The notes below the pieces were generated by a model. That model made no database searches, was not told the DNA's origin, and saw nothing but the letters and a program-made list of their open reading frames with translations. A stretch of 64,000 nt of DNA, taken from NCBI GenBank assembly GCA_949358305.1, contig OX442314.1, positions 17,353,060-17,417,059 on the forward strand. Reading direction: 5' to 3'. The position numbers were made by a program, and so were the translations under genes. Shown piece after piece: positions 23,101 to 38,400 of this stretch. How positions within the stretch are numbered: the stretch's first letter is position 1; every line of letters starts with the position of its first letter. Origin of the DNA: Strigamia acuminata. Lineage: Eukaryota > Arthropoda > Chilopoda > Geophilomorpha > Linotaeniidae.

Positions 23101-25990
23101 TCCCCGACCCCCGAACGGGACGCTTGGGAAGACGTTGGGGCGCCCTTCAGCTGCACTCGTAGCAGCCAAGTTCAATGGCTCGATTTGGTAGTTTTGTTTT
23201 GTTTTGGGTCAATTTATAATTCCAGGTTTACACCTCGTTAAACACTGCGCCCGCAGACACGGGTGTTCTCTCCTTAACTCAAACAAAAATTAAAAATTGA
23301 TGATCAATCAAACGCGCGAGTGGCTCTGTCTTTTAATCAAGGCATTAGTGAGAGTTGTTTTTATTTACGATGGGATTTGTGTTTTTTTTTTTTTTCTTGA
23401 CATTTCTCTTGTCGAGTTAACTGGAACACGAAAGAAAAAGAGGTCAATCGTTTCTATTGCAGCATTTGTGGTCTATTGAATGCATAAGTGAAGGGTCTAA
23501 TGGTTGTGACGAGCCGTCACTTTCACTTCAATAGGGGTGGAAATTCAACTTATGTACTTTGAAGTGATCGTGTTTTTTTTTACCCAAGTAATTAATACTC
23601 TTGAGACCAACTGATGTCTAATAACAGTTCGGCGAATAGACATTGATTGATTCAACTTTAGACACTCATGTCAACCCATTAAAAGAAGAAAAAAGGGGAC
23701 CAAGTTCAAATTCCAAGTATAAATTCTCCCGATAGGCTTAAACCTAAAGCAACCTGTGCACTGAACTATAAGGTTAGAAGGTTTTCGTTTTTTTTTCCTT
23801 GTTTGATCCGTTCTTGTTTTGTTCACCTTGCGGCTTCTATTTCTAGATTTCTTCTTAACAAATATTAAGGCCGTGTACCTGGCCTGGCCCACTGTTGCAC
23901 TTGACCATCGTCTGATTTAGTAATGTTGGTGGTCTTATTATTTTTTAATTCAGTAGTGTGGTAACTCCCTCGCGTCCGAAGAGGAACTTACAGGTCACAC
24001 ACCTCATTTGCAAAACATTGACGGTATTGTGAATTGTGGAGAAAAAAATTATCTTTTTGATTAATAACTTCCATTATTTGACGTTTTCCTGCAAGAAATT
24101 ATTATAATTCAATAACATGTTCACGTCAATGTTGAATGCATTTACCTATTGACGCTTCTATCTCTTCAGGTGTGATGACCCAGAGCACCAGACATGGAAA
24201 TTAAACTTCGTATCAATTTAGAATTAATTTTTTTTTAAAAATATTTTATGTTTTTACATTTAAAAAAATATATTTAAAAAAAATTCTTTCAGTATTCTAC
24301 TATTTTTAAAAAAATATTCTTCAAGCATCATAAAACATGACACTGAATAAGTTATGCTAATGATGGAGTCAAGTTCCCAACTGAACCACCTTGAGTTTGC
24401 CCTGTGCTTCCACTAGGATTTTTAATTTTAAGACTTATCCAATTGCAAGTGTGGGAAAAGCGATCCGTTATATTAAAAAAAAGACAGATAATAATAATAA
24501 AAATATTTTTTGAAACGGCTAGCTCTTAAATTCTGCCTTGATTAAATGACTTGTGAGTTTTTTTATTATCCTGTCTCTCTCTTCCGTTTAATCATGGATA
24601 TAAATGACTTATTTTTTTTATGGTTGTAAAATAGGTCATTGAAATATCTGATTAATGCCACTCCATACATTTGTTTTCGTATTTATCTCTGACCTTGGTT
24701 TCGGCTTCATATTTGCAAGTCTAATAGCAGATTGTGGCAGTGCACCTTTAAAGCTAAAATTTGCCACAAAGTGTATACTTGTTGCAGAAATGAATTTCTA
24801 GTTAAAGGCGATGAAGGAAATAACTTTTAAAAGTAAATTTGTGCTCAAGTTGACAGTATAATTGAAGGTACATGTGGTGCATGAATGAACAGTTTAATAT
24901 TTTGTAACACATTAAAAAATAAAAATGTATTAAAACGGCCTTCAATGTCATTTATCATTCTTCCTGTCCTAATATTAAATCCTAAGTATAAATATGAAGG
25001 TAAAACAGATTGTATCGTGTTTTTCACCTACTAAAGTCAATTTTAGTTTCCGTTTGAAGGTTTTCAACACGCATTCGCCCTATTATTTGCGATTTTTGCC
25101 GACTGCATAAAAAAAGCTTTTAATTTAAATAAATTAGCTGTGTTTCTTGTAATTAGACACGAGCCGTAACATCATTAGGTTCGAGGTACGTTTGTGTGTA
25201 TTTTGATTGTATATACGCAACTATTTCCCGCTGCAATTTAGGTCGTAAACGAATTTAGGTCACTTTCGCTTTCGCAACGAGGTCGTCGGTGAAAATTATC
25301 CTTCAGAGGAAACGTAAAACGGAGAAGAATATTTCTTTTTTTCGCCACAATTTAACATTTACGATTCTTCATTTCTTCATCTTTTATTTATATCAAAATT
25401 CCTTTCATAAACTTGAAATAAATAAATCAAATTAACTTGTAATTTTACGGTTTATTTTCCAATCACAACGAGTTTTGCACATAGCAACTATAGTTGTCAG
25501 TGTGGAGGTGGGGGTTGTTATTTTAAGCGTCTGCTGGGTGTGGTTGGAGATTTTAATCGCACTTGTCAGTTGTATGATTGTTTGGCCACGAATCTTTTGT
25601 TTTTGTTTAAGATTTTTAATAACAAATTTTATTTCCATTCGAATTATCTCTAATCTTTTTTTCTTTTCAATTCAGATCTATGAAGTCAACTAGGGTTCAC
25701 AAACGCCACTAAATTGGAACCGATATGTGATAGCTCGCTGATTAGATATGAAATCCGTTGAAAAAAAATATAATTTTTTTTTCCATGGAGACAGGAAAAA
25801 AATTATTGTTTGTTTACGTCCTGCCGAACGCAGGCAGACTTTTGAGGAGGGTTGGATAATTGGAACAGCAACAGGACTTTAAAATGACGTGCCATACAGC
25901 GTGCTCTCGATACGTCATGAAACTTGAGTTTGTCGTGCATTGTTATTATAGTTAAACACGTAATAAGTGAGGTTCATTGGACTCTGCGAG
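17650..25990. other. Long gene-free stretch
   Basis: Over 8 kb of AT-rich sequence with many short homopolymer tracts, including a run of about 26 A at 20138-20163. The open frames are short, atypical in composition and overlap one another on both strands. I find no splice-linked coding exons, RNA genes or transposon termini. This is upstream of the ABCG gene and may hold its distal regulatory DNA. Confidence 0.45.
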
Positions 25991-26461
25991 TTAAGACCGA
26001 ATTGTGATTGGCTCGCTGAAAAAGCACTTTGGCGTTGGTGGCGCTGCAACGTCGGGAAACAGCTGTGGGGGTCCGTGATGAGAGATCAGCGTCAGCGAGC
26101 GAGCAGCCGGGAAACCGAGATAGAGCGAGAGAAATAGAAGGAAAGAAGAAGAGGAAAGCCTGCGCACAAGTGAAATTTTCCGTTTCTGCGCCGAGTGGTC
26201 TTCGTTTGGCAGTTTCCACTGTTGTTCGTCGGGTGGCGTTGGCTGTTCTCCATCAGCATCGAGCGCTGAACGTCACTCGAAGGGTTGTGGTGCATGCCGA
26301 GAACTTCTTTCTCGGCCTCATCACACGTGCAACATTACTATAGGAGGGAAAAAAATATTTGGCCACGAGTGGGTACCTGAAATTATTCGGCGAATGTGGT
26401 CCAAATGATCGGGAGACAACTACTCGTCGTCGTTTGATGTTGTTACTTCATTTCAACTACC
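25990..26461 (+). promoter_or_regulatory. Probable promoter / 5' UTR of the ABCG gene
   Basis: A sharply more GC- and CpG-rich block after 8 kb of AT-rich DNA. It contains GATTGG (an inverted CCAAT box) near 26006 and purine-rich GAGCGAGAGA-type sequence near 26110-26150. It leads without interruption into the short coding exon at 26462. The exact transcription start is not visible. Confidence 0.4.
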
Positions 26462-29400
26462 ATGATAGTCATCCTTAAAGACTTTATGCTCATGCCAGAG
26501 TCGTTTATGCGACAACCCCGGCCTCCAGCACGAGAGGAACGAGAACTTATTTGTCCACCGAGAAGGTAAGAAGTTTGAAACATTTTATAGAAATATTTTT
26601 TTTTTGCTTTTTTTCCTTTTTTGTTTTGTCCTTGGGAAGGAAAATTGAAAATTGCCTTCTTCTTTTGATTGGAGTCGCGATTGACGTTGGACCGGGTCTA
26701 TTGTGTTGTAACACGAGTCGAGTGCCCCTTTAAGACATTTCATTCCGATTCAAGAATCAGACTTACACATAAACTAAGTTGTAGAGCGAATCGAAGTTTA
26801 TGAGTCAGGTAGAATCGAAGGGGTGAAACATGAGAGGTGGTGCGTGTTTCAAAGGGTTTAATATGTCTCCCCACTGTTGTTCCCTCCCCTCACCTCGTTT
26901 AACCCCTTCGTTCGTAAATAACTCGAAGCCACGTGTATCTCTTGTTCACACCGGGGGAGATACACGGGAGGGTAAGTCGACGCGTGTCTTATTAACCCTG
27001 CGTTTGCATTTAAGAAACTTTTTTTGTGCGTTGGCGTTTACTTTTCGCTCGGCCGTCATGGCTGCTGCTGCTAGTGCTTTGGTGTGCTGCTTTTTCGTGG
27101 CTCTGGGTTTTCAAGGCCATCGCAGTGCGTGCATCGTTGACTCTGTCCGTTGGTGCAACGCGGGGGTGGTGTGGAATGGCGGGAAATACCCTTCGTCAGG
27201 GACAGTGACGACATTTCACTGGGAAATAGAAGGAAAACCATCGCGGGAAACGTGATTATGGAATTCCCTCGTCCGTGTTGCGTTTCTACGTAATGTGGGG
27301 TATGATAAAAATGTCAATGATGCGGGGAGGTGAGCAAACTTTAAAAAGTTGGGTTCACTACGACGAAATGTATTTTTTTTTTATAAATGTTTCGTTGGAT
27401 TTACAAGGCAATGGGTAAAGAGGTCGTTGGCGATGTGACCTTGGATGATGACGGGAGACGGATCTGAAGGGGTTTTGAATTTGATTGATATAAGTGGGAG
27501 AAATAGTGATTTGTTTTTAATCGAAAATGGAACTGGTAAAGACGGCCCCCGTCTAAGGGTCGGTCGGTCAGTCTGGCCGCATTGCTGATTCACTGTGGCC
27601 CACGTTCGCCTTCTCGTGATGCCCCTCGGGCCACTCGAGCATCATGGGAAGTGTGTCAGTGATCTGGGTTGCGAGGCACCGAACAAAAACGAAGGGTTGT
27701 ATTTTGACTTTTACATTTGATATTTGTTTAACTTGTTCAATCTTATCATCAGAAAGCAAAAACAAAAATTTAAAAATTTAAAAAAAAATAAAAAAAAAAT
27801 AAAATTACAAACAAAGATATCTTTTCTTTCGAGTGAAATTTAAATATAAAATGATAAAAGGGTTAGAATTATTGGATAAAAAATACATTCAGAAGCAAAT
27901 GGATCCCGATTTCTGTAGGCTACGCCTAAGTGTTGGCTCGAGTAATAGAAAGTTTCGTTTTTTACCCGTTTTCTATGCGTAGTAATTACATACATAGTGT
28001 TTGAGCGTGTAAGTTTGAAAACGGGGAATATAAAATTGTATGTTTTCATGATTTTATGGATTTTGACGTTGCGAAACCAACTGTAGTCGAGTTAGTGAAC
28101 TCGTAACGATTAAGTTGGTTTGGTTTGTAATCCGAAAGTGATGTAATCGATGGTCCATTAAGCAGAAAGGGTTGAGCCGAGAAATTTGACACCAGGCCTG
28201 ATGGGGCTGACGAGCACGTGGCACAAAAAAGGAGCCTGCGGGGGCCATGGAATGGATGTCGAAATTGTTCTGATTCAACATCGTATACCCGACATTTAAG
28301 TATTTAACTATTCGTTTTGAACTTTTTGGTACGACTCAACGAGTGGGTGTTTGATTTAGACAATAAATTTAAACGTGGTGAGTAATAGGTCCGTTTTTAT
28401 GTGGAATGGGTCGGACTCGTTATAATTTGAAAGCAAAGGCCATATTGACTTAAGAGATTTGAGGCGCGATGATGCAGATCCGTGAATGTCAATCCTAAGG
28501 CGTTTTAAAAGGGTGGAGTATGAGCAGGGTTGGGCCGGAAAACGCATCCATTTTTCCTCTGACCTTCGTGTAAAATGACAAGTCAGTTGGACAGAAGGAT
28601 TAACGAAGGGTAAACGTGTGTCACTTTGATTCTACTTAAGCTTTGAGCTCTTGACCACTTAAAGTCGCGTTACACAACGCGCCGCCATTGAAATGTTGGA
28701 CGGACTCTTGGAGGACATATTGAAACAGATGTCTGTTTGAGTTAAGAGGGAATAAGAGTGACGTGAAGGCTGCTGTAAATTTAAAAATAAATTGTTTAAA
28801 GCTGGTTAAGGTGTATCAAATTTTGGGTGTGCGCTTTTTGGATCGCTGCCAAAATCGCATCTCGAGAGATACTGCGGAATTGAATCTTTTTGTTGTTGTT
28901 CTGCTTGTTGAAGGTCAATTCGTTTTATTTATATATATAGTTTCTTTTTTAATAACTTAATGACTATGTGTGTGTGTGTGTATGTGTGTGGTTACTTCTA
29001 ATAGTTCTTCTTCGAAGTTTAAAGTTTAATTGATACATTAGGTTACGCAACAAGTTTATGTTGACAGAAACGATGATAAATGATGAGGATGAACGAGATG
29101 ATGGCGATGAAGAATGCAAGCTGTTCGAGAGTGGAATAGAGAAAGAAAAATGCTATTAAAATTAAAATCGGTGCTTAACGGGGTGAAATGAATGCACTAA
29201 ATCTGGCATCAGTAAATTTTTATTACTCCGTATGTTTTATGTATGTAATTTGTTATTTGTCGCGTTACGCTTTTATGGAAATCGGTCAAAATATTTATTT
29301 TTAGAAATAAGAGCAAATTTAATTGAAATTACAATGAAATATAGACATAATGTCTAACTTTCGTAATTATAACTTACGGTATATTTAAAAAAAAATGGAA

Positions 29401-32400
29401 ACTCGAAACTTGTGCTGTAATTTGGATGTATTTTTAGATTTATACATTACGGGAAATACAATAATCATTTAAACTCGAATAAATACAACAAAATTCGTTA
29501 TCAATTATCAGTATTAGACAGGTAAAGTGCAAGCGGTGCAATGAACCTTCTATATATTTATAAATATATATATCTTATCAATTAATGGAAGAGAATATAC
29601 ATTAAGAAAGAAATGAAACATTTTCATTCGTGTATTACAATTATAACGACAGTTTCGTATTACAAAAAAAGTCACTTTTCAACGATTGATTTTGCACGGG
29701 TTTAAGCCAGACACGATCACTCATACAGTCAGTGGAGTTAAGAACATATTAATCCTTAAAAAAAACTCGATTCTTAAATCCACTTGACTGGTTGTGTGGC
29801 TTAAAAGAGGTGAATAGAAGGGTATAAGGGGAGGGAAAGAAAAAACCCCCTTCTCACTTATGCCCTATCACATTATGTTGATACTTTGACCATTTTGTCT
29901 AATACACCTGATGCTGTAAGCCTAAATGAAATGACAATGCGACTTTTACCCTAACTAGATCGCTTCTTGATTTAATTCGAATTTTTGAATTTTTGAATAT
30001 TAAATATTAATATTTTAATATTTCTATTAATATTTTTAAAAAATGATTAATAATAAAAAAAAAATTTTGTCATAATGTCACCGAAAAAAAATGATATCGT
30101 TGAAGTTGATGAATGTGTATCAGTCTTCGACGACTAGAAAAGCATTATATACGTAATATAAATGCTAGTATGGACCATTTCCTTCCCTCGCAGCCCCCTA
30201 CTTCATCACTCTTCGCTGTAGGACGGTCCCCCACCCTCCCCTTGGTTGCTAGGGCCCGTCTCGTGAGAATATTGGCACCACCTTACCACTATTGTCAATA
30301 TTTGTGACCATAGAGAGTTGTCCAGGAGAAGAAGGAGGAGGTCCACTGACTCCCAACACTACTACCAGGGGGTTTCTGAAACAACCCCACTTTTCCTCCC
30401 CATCTCTTGTCAAAATCCCACCCGGCCACCCCCTTGGAGTCTTTTTTTTTATATTCCACGCTAGGAAATAAATGAGCGATTTTTATTATGTCGAAAAAAA
30501 GGTGGTGGGGGGAGGTATGAGGTGGGGGGACGAGTGGTGTGGGGTTGCGCTTTTTTGGAGGGGTTCCACCAAGGATGAAAAATTTTTTGGGGGAAAGCAC
30601 AGCCGGCTGCTCCTTTGTTCACCTGGACGGTGAAAAATTAGAGTAAGGGGTATTGGTATCTCTCGACACACATACACACCTTTCCATTATTTTTCCCTTT
30701 TTATATCGATATTCCCCTATCTGTGGGATATTTTTGCGAGACCCCTATGAGTTATATATGTGTGTATGTTTGATGGCAGTTCAGTGACACTTTTTTCAAC
30801 AGCAACGGAAGCTTTGTAATCAGGGAGAGTCTGTCTGTAACGACAGATGTCCCCTCCCCTGCGCTTGATTGTCCGCGTTCCCTTAAAGGTGAGAGAGCGT
30901 CCCTTACAGGTTTTTTCGAAAAGAATTGAAAAGTGTGAAAAAGAAAGTTTGAAGAAAAGACAGGCTGCGGCTTGGGAGCTTGGGACAGATTCAGGTGTGT
31001 GAAAACGTCTCTTTTTATGGAAAAGGTGAGGTTGAGAAATAAGCCACAGGGAGGGGGTGTTGTAGGAAAAAATGGGAGGAAAAAAAAGGGGGGTGAAAGG
31101 GGTTAAAAATCATAAAGCTGCTTCTTTTCAAATTGGTCGATCAATCATCCGGATTTGTGTGGAAAAAACGTGTGTTCGGATAAGAAGGATTTATTCGTGT
31201 GGGATTAGAACGTTGGTGGCAGCGTCGTAATCGTAAAGAATTTCTTTTCGACTTTTATGATTACGTCGAAATAATCGTCGTAATTTCTCGGCGACAATTT
31301 CTGCGTTCAAGGAATTGTTCTTGACGAGATTTTCTGGCGCCCCATCCGTGCAAAAGCCCCATGGCGACCATTTGCAGCTGAGTGAAGCGAAAAAGGGTGA
31401 ACGGCCTTGAACTGTTTTTAAACTTTAATTTTTATTATTTTTTTTTTATTTTTTTTTTCTTTTACCTGCGCTTGTTTTTCAGTTTCATGCGTGAAATTTA
31501 TTTGACTGATCTTTGATTTTTATGTCCAATAAATTTCAATTTTTCGCTTTCGTATATTCACATTTAAGAAAACATTATTTTTTCTTTTTTTTCTTTTTTT
31601 TCCGTTGAGCAATGAAATTCCATCTGGTTTATGTTTTATATATTTATGAAAGGCAATTAATAATATTTTATTTCATTTTGTTACATGTAAAAAGATCCTT
31701 GGTCTAATTTTCCAAACCTTTGATGTCCGTTAACGAGCACTTTGAAACCTTTTCAAGCACCCCATGACACGCATACAATTTAATTTCTCAAATTTGTCAA
31801 TTTTTTCAATTTTTTCAATTCTTTTTCTTATCTAATATATCCATTTTACCTCGTGTTCGTTTCGTTTTGAGGTGAGGCAAAAGGGAAAGTTGAAATGTGG
31901 CATTAGGTTAGGGAAACTTTCTCTTCCTTGGCTTGAATGGGTCAGTGGCCTCTATCCTCAAGGCATCGCTACCCCTAATCCCCGAACGATTGGGTGGGGT
32001 CTACCCATGCGTAAAAGAGTCGCGTCGTCCGAGTGAAATTCAACATTCCAGCTTGCCTGCAGTGGAGGCGTGGCTGCCATGATGGGTTTTTACAACCAAG
32101 AAAGGATAAAAATCACGTTTGATAATTTAAGGACAAGTTTGTTTCCCTCTGGCACAGGCACAGGAAAGACGAGGGAGAAATTGGAGGGGGTAAAAGGGTT
32201 TTATGCGAGTGGGGAATGGAGTTAAAGGGCAAGGTCAAACAGTCATAAGAGGAAACGCCGAGCCGAGTGATGTGATCCCCCAACAACAAGTAGGGTCAGT
32301 CAACCCGGTCAAAAATCATGGCGCCTGCAGTCATTTTATTCTTCTACGAAATAGGCAACTGGGCAATGAGAATGAAAGCGAAAAAATGAAAAATCTATAT

Positions 32401-35400
32401 CGTTAAGAAAAGCTTTCTCCTACGCCTCCGTAAATTTCCGGGAAGAACGACGAAGGCGAGGAGAGGCGAGGCGAGGCGAGAGGAAGTTAAGATTCGGATG
32501 TGATGATGTCATCTAACCAACAACAGAAATGAGAAAGCCAACAGCGTGGGTGTGTGAATGAGTCGTGTCAAAACTGAGCGGTGACGTGTTGTGTGTTATT
32601 CGGGGGCTTAGAAGGGTTGGTTCAGTTGGATCGTGAGCGGCAGGTGCCGTTTATTCTTGGCTTGCGACATGTAAAACAGGTGAGGGATCGCGATTGGCGA
32701 CGTGGTTGGTCGCTTGGACTGTTCCAACATCCGACGACGAGGTGGTGCGGATTAAGTCCGAGTTGAGTTGTTGGCGAATATTGATGACAAGGACAATAAA
32801 CAGGAAACCGAGGTGAAGATGAGCAACTTGTGCTCACATGTGCTCTCCTCCCCTTTGCGAGTGGTGGCGTCCCTTTGGGTTAATAACCTTTTGTAAGTCG
32901 AGTTGATTAAAGTTTAAGTGGTGGAAGAATGTTTGTAACTAGCGAAAATGATTTTCTGCTTTTAATCAGTCTGGATTCCATGTGTGGGTGTGGAATTCCA
33001 GGTGTGAGCACAACGAGAACTGTCTGACATGTGAGTGAAGAGTACGTTGCTCTTGTTGTTTTCATCACGAGGCAAACATTGTTCGCTTAAATTAGATCGC
33101 CACATATTTTCTTTTTTGAAATATTAATTTTCAATTTTGAATGGTTTTTAAAAGGTTTTTAATAGGTTTTTAGTGCAACAAATAAATAAACACAACCGAA
33201 ACACACAACTTCTTCTCGCGCTTCACTGCGCTTGCGTCATCGCGTGCATGAGGGCGCTGTCCTAACTTACAAAAGAGCATCTGCTTATTAGCTTACACAT
33301 TTGTAGTATCCACTTTGGAAAAAAACATATATTTCTAGAATTTTATTTGTTCGAATTCGCAGATTTGTTTAGGATTTTCATGGGAAAAAAATGCGAAAAA
33401 AAGTTATGTTTGTTTTTGTATAAGAATAACTAACCCTTTGAGTGTGCGATTTTTAGGTTTCAACTGTCAACAGGTGAGGTTAAGGTCGCGTTCCTCCTCC
33501 CTCAACTTGGCACCAATCCCACAATCCCATAACCGTGAACAGTTGGTTGCTGGTGCCATTGGCTCACGATGGAGGTCAATGTAACATGTTATTAATCTTA
33601 TAAGGCAATTTATAGACTCGAAATTGAGTGAATATTTTTCCCCGACCTTTATTTTACTTTAAAGCACCGATTTAAATGTCCGATGGGTCATTAAATGTTG
33701 TGGTCATTTAATTTCCGTTTTGGTAATTTTTTTGTGTGTGTAGTGTACTTGTATTGACGTGGACGAGAGATTATTTGAATGTCAACAGGTCAGTCTTTTG
33801 GGATTTACATTTAAAGATTTTTCTCATGGCAACTGGAGGAAGTTGAATGCGTTGAAGTTGTTAAACCATGTGATGCGTTTGAGTTTCTCTCCGGGTTTTT
33901 CCCTCATCTGTGTCTAATGAGTTTGTACACAGGTGAAAAGCAAAGTAATTCATAAACCGATTCAATTCGTCGTGCCGTTTTTGTTTACTTTTAAACATAA
34001 AAATAAGCGAGTTTGAATTTTAAGTCGCGATTTTTTAACACCAGAGTTCGGTAGTGAGGCTTTTTTAAATGAATCGAGGGAAATGTTTAATCATTCAGTT
34101 ACACAACTTCTTCTTTTTTGGTGTCATTTGGCTAATTTTAGGCTATTTTAATTGGGCATTTGTGAGATAATAAACCTTAAATTATTGACCTGGCTCTTTT
34201 TCGAATGGACATACGATGGACTTTGACATTATTTTTTTAAAAAAATGTAATTAGAGCGAGTTTTATGTCCGTGAGGATGGTCAAATCGGCGCGATTGCAT
34301 TATTGAAATGATTAAAACGATCGGACTTTACATAAAGGAGTCGGAATGTTAATTTGTTACAAAAATTTAAATATTTTTTTTTATTATTAGCGTATTATTA
34401 TTTATTTTATGCAATTAAAGTGATGAAAATTGATGGATTTTTTAAAATCTCTAATATCAGCTTAACTTACGAGCAGTTACTTAATTGCATGTGATCATAA
34501 ATTCGTGACGTTCAGCAAAGCTTTCGGGACAAAAGCTGCTTAAGCTGATTTTCTGGCTTTGCATTTTAATTACCGTTTTAATATCTACCATAATTTGCAA
34601 CTAAAAAACTAATATCTTGCGTGTATTTATTTGGGTTTTCCATTGTGTGGTTGTCCGTGGTAACGTGACGTAAAATCAAAACCAACACATTCGTTTGGAA
34701 ATTTTTCCACTTAACGCTAATTTGTTTTTGCGAGAAAGTATATTTGCGCAACGCTTGTTAAATTTATCATATATAATTAGGCGGTAAACTGTTCGATAAT
34801 TATTTACTTAAGTTAACTTTGCTGTTGTATAATTATCATTACAACCGTTGATTATGTCTCATCTTGTGTTTGTTTTTTGTATTTCTCATGTATTTTTCCG
34901 AACACAATTGTAGCTATAATTATGCACTGTCCTTGATGCGTGAATTGAAGGGACTTGGGCGTGTTACAGTATGACGTTTGCTTCTTTACGATGGGCTAAT
35001 TTTGACTTTGTTCTTTCTTTTCACATGGTTATCAACCCTTTTTTTCAATTCTAATAGATGGGAAAGAGAAAATGCAAATTATTCAATTATTCAAGCTTTT
35101 TAAATTCACTGAGAAACTCCCGAAGATGTCACTTTGAATTTGATGAATGACCACACATACGTATACATAAGCATATATACGTACAATTTATTTATTTTTA
35201 AATTTTGGATCGTTCTCAATCTTATTAAACATATATGTCTCGATGGTCAAACATCATCTGACATTACCCAAGTTCCTATTGCTCAATTAAAATCATTATC
35301 AATTCAAGGGTTGTGAACCGATGAACTGAATCCACGTGGCGAAAAGATAACTCTTTTACAGTATATAAGTGTCAATTTAGGTTAGTGATAAATTAAAAAA

Positions 35401-38400
35401 TGAAAAGAAAAAATAAATTGACGGCGGCCATATGGATGATGGTTGGTTTTTAATTGAAAGAAGAGATAACTTTTTCTTTTATTTTATTTTTTAGACCCAT
35501 ATTAGACACGTGGCATTCAGTGCGAAGGTCCAGTTGAATTTTATGCAATCAAAGTTGTTCAAAAAGACCTTGAAATACGTCTTGAAAAAGTGTACGCCTC
35601 TTTTTTTCTGAACTTTGAATTCTGATCACGCACAACTTGTGCCACTCACCCCTTTTACAACTGTTAGCGTCTGCTTGCGAAGCAAGTGGAAAGTAAAAAC
35701 TTATATATTTGAACAAATATTTTCTTCTCTACACCACAACCAGCCTGTGTTTGTTTATCTTTGTGCGACGTGGATTTGAAACACTCGGCATTGGCAATGG
35801 GCCCAAAGAGGTTTTGAATTTGTCACTTGGCGTCGATGAAAGATTAATTTGAATCTAGGGCGTTGCACTCCTCTCTGAATCACAAATGGCACGGATTAAA
35901 GACCAAACTAAATTGTCCACTGGTTTTTTTTTTATGTCGTATTTTTTTTTTCACTTTCATTATTTCCTTTCTCCAATTATTTTTTTTTTTAATTTAACAT
36001 TTGCCCTAGAAAATCGCCGTGGAAAAAAATATCCTGAAAACAAGGAAAAAACGGTTACCATGGTGACGAATGTGACATCACCAATTCGAATACGGAATTA
36101 TTCAATTCGATTAAAACTGTTTTCCTCGTATTTATGAGATGAGAGGGACACGATGCGAGAGTTTTATATAAAATCATGTGTTACCATAGTAACGACATTT
36201 TATTGGGTAGTTGCATGTGTAAAATCGTTATTCGTATTGAATATCACAAATGATTTCTTGCGCTCTTTAACCTCTCATTTTCTTCCCCTTCTTAATTTTT
36301 GTATTCACGTCTCATATTGATTCATTATATGAAATTTATGCGCTCTCTTGACTTCCTTATTGGAGCACAACGAATGATACACTTAAAATTGCCGATCCCG
36401 AATGAAATTATTGTATTTCCATATGTTTCTGGCCATTAGATTCATCATCCGAGTTCGATATATAATTAGTTTAGCCCGAAAATATAGAGCATTTGTGTTC
36501 TATCTTTTGCTTTGCCTTTTGACCATTCTTGGCCTCGGTTTGATGATTTGGTCGCGACCTTTTCACCTTAGCTACGCCCGGGTGGGGGTGGAGATAATAC
36601 AAGTGGGAGCAAAGGGTTGATGCATGAGTTTGGAGCATTGCTGCGCGTCAGGACAATGGGCGATGGAAATGGAATCGTAATGATGATTGGAATAAAATTT
36701 GCTTGAGATGTAGTGCCGTTCTCATTATGTAATGAGTAATAAGGAGGAAAAGAAGTGCGCTTGGCTTGTTCCTAGTGAAAATATCGACCAGGAGATTGCA
36801 AACATAGACGGGCTCGGTCAACGACCTGGTGGGTCAGTCGATAGGGCAAAGGGAGGAAACGACGCATTTCTGCTCGTGTTTGGCATCGCAGTTAGCACGT
36901 GGCATTGTTTTTTAATTTTTTTCCTCTATATTTCTTCTTGTTTTTTTTTGTTTTTTATTATTTCTACGGCGAAATGTCATCGCTTTTGAACATCTTAATT
37001 GTGTTGTACTGCACGTTCTGACAGCTTTTTTTTGAAAGAGTGCGTGTGTTTAAACAGTTTAGGTTTTAATTTATTGGTGGACTTTGTTTATGCGGTTGGG
37101 GAATAAAAAGCGTAAACATTTTATTTTCGGCTTAAAATATGGAAAAGATTTTTTTTTTTAAAAAGTAACACATCGATTCATCACGTCCAGGTTATCTGGA
37201 AGATGACGTGTAGTGCAGGAAAGCATTTCCAGCTTCCTCAATACTTCAGGCGGTGTTATATTTTATTACCTTTGAGGTTACGGTGTTCTTGTAGTATCAT
37301 CTTAACGGTTAAGCGAGACACGTGCATGGCCTTTGATAAATTGATTGAAGGCTGGGAGAAAGTTGAGGAAACTATGGAAACGGCTGGTGGAAAATAAACA
37401 ACATTTACAATAGTTATTTTTCTTTTTTGTTGTTGTTTTTTGTTGTGTTTTTTTTTTAAAGAGGAAGAAAATATCAGTTTTGCGTGATGCCATGATTGGT
37501 ATCAAGCAAAAAAATTCAATACGTACATAGTTAATGCGTCACTAAAATATAGAATATGTATAGGGATCTTTTTTAATGAAAAAAAAAATGCACGTGTATA
37601 GATTTTTTGTGCTTACGAGAATTGCATTACTTGTATCCATTTCCTGGTGTTAACAAAACAACAAAACAAGTGAGTACTTTTAATAAACTTTAATCTTTTT
37701 ACACGTGATTGGCTCACACCCCCGCTAAGAGGTGTTTGAAGGTGATGACCACAGAAGAGTGGAGGTCACTGGGCCGAAAAGAAAGAAAGAAAGAAAGAAA
37801 CAGGAGGAAGGAAGTGCCCGAGGTCGTGGGTGTGTAAGATGCAACCATGTATCTGGATTTCAAACTTCAATTGGCATCGCATTAACCAATATCCAAGAGC
37901 GACGTTCGACAAATATTTGCTGAAGTGTAAAATGAAATTGTCAATTAGAAGTGCCGTTATGCTTTTCTAATTTATTGCTGGATGGCGCTCGTTAAAATAT
38001 TTATTTGTGGATTTAGTCCCGACTGTGGATGTAGGTGGAAAGTTGAATTTCGTCCAACTTTTGTAATCTTTTTAAATCACGTGCAACCGAAGCGACAAAT
38101 TGTTACTATATTAAAAAACAACAACAACAGAGTGCTGCGCCTTTTTCATGTATTTTTCTTTTTCTTTTTTTTTTTCTTTTCTTTTTCTGTTCGTTTACAC
38201 TTGGAACGCGGCCGGTTGGGCGCCACGGCGCTCTTCTAATACTGTTGCTATAGCAACTCCGGGATCTCATTTATTTTGTACAAGCGAAGGTCGATGACCT
38301 GACTGAGTTTAGTGGGGCTGGTGGCGCCCAGTGACCGGGGACAGGAAGTAAAGGATGCAAGAAAAAGAAATATTGCAATGTGGCGTCATCATCGAGATAA

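Noticed and set aside
26029-26343. 104-codon ORF upstream of the ABCG first exon
   Set aside because: Open frames appear on both strands in this GC-rich leader and none resembles a protein; more likely 5' UTR.
26830-27255. 141-codon ORF in the ABCG intron
   Set aside because: Low-complexity, no homology cue, and an equally long frame overlaps it in another phase.
32450-32485. GAGGC repeats as a regulatory array
   Set aside because: Only a few imperfect copies; ordinary simple sequence.
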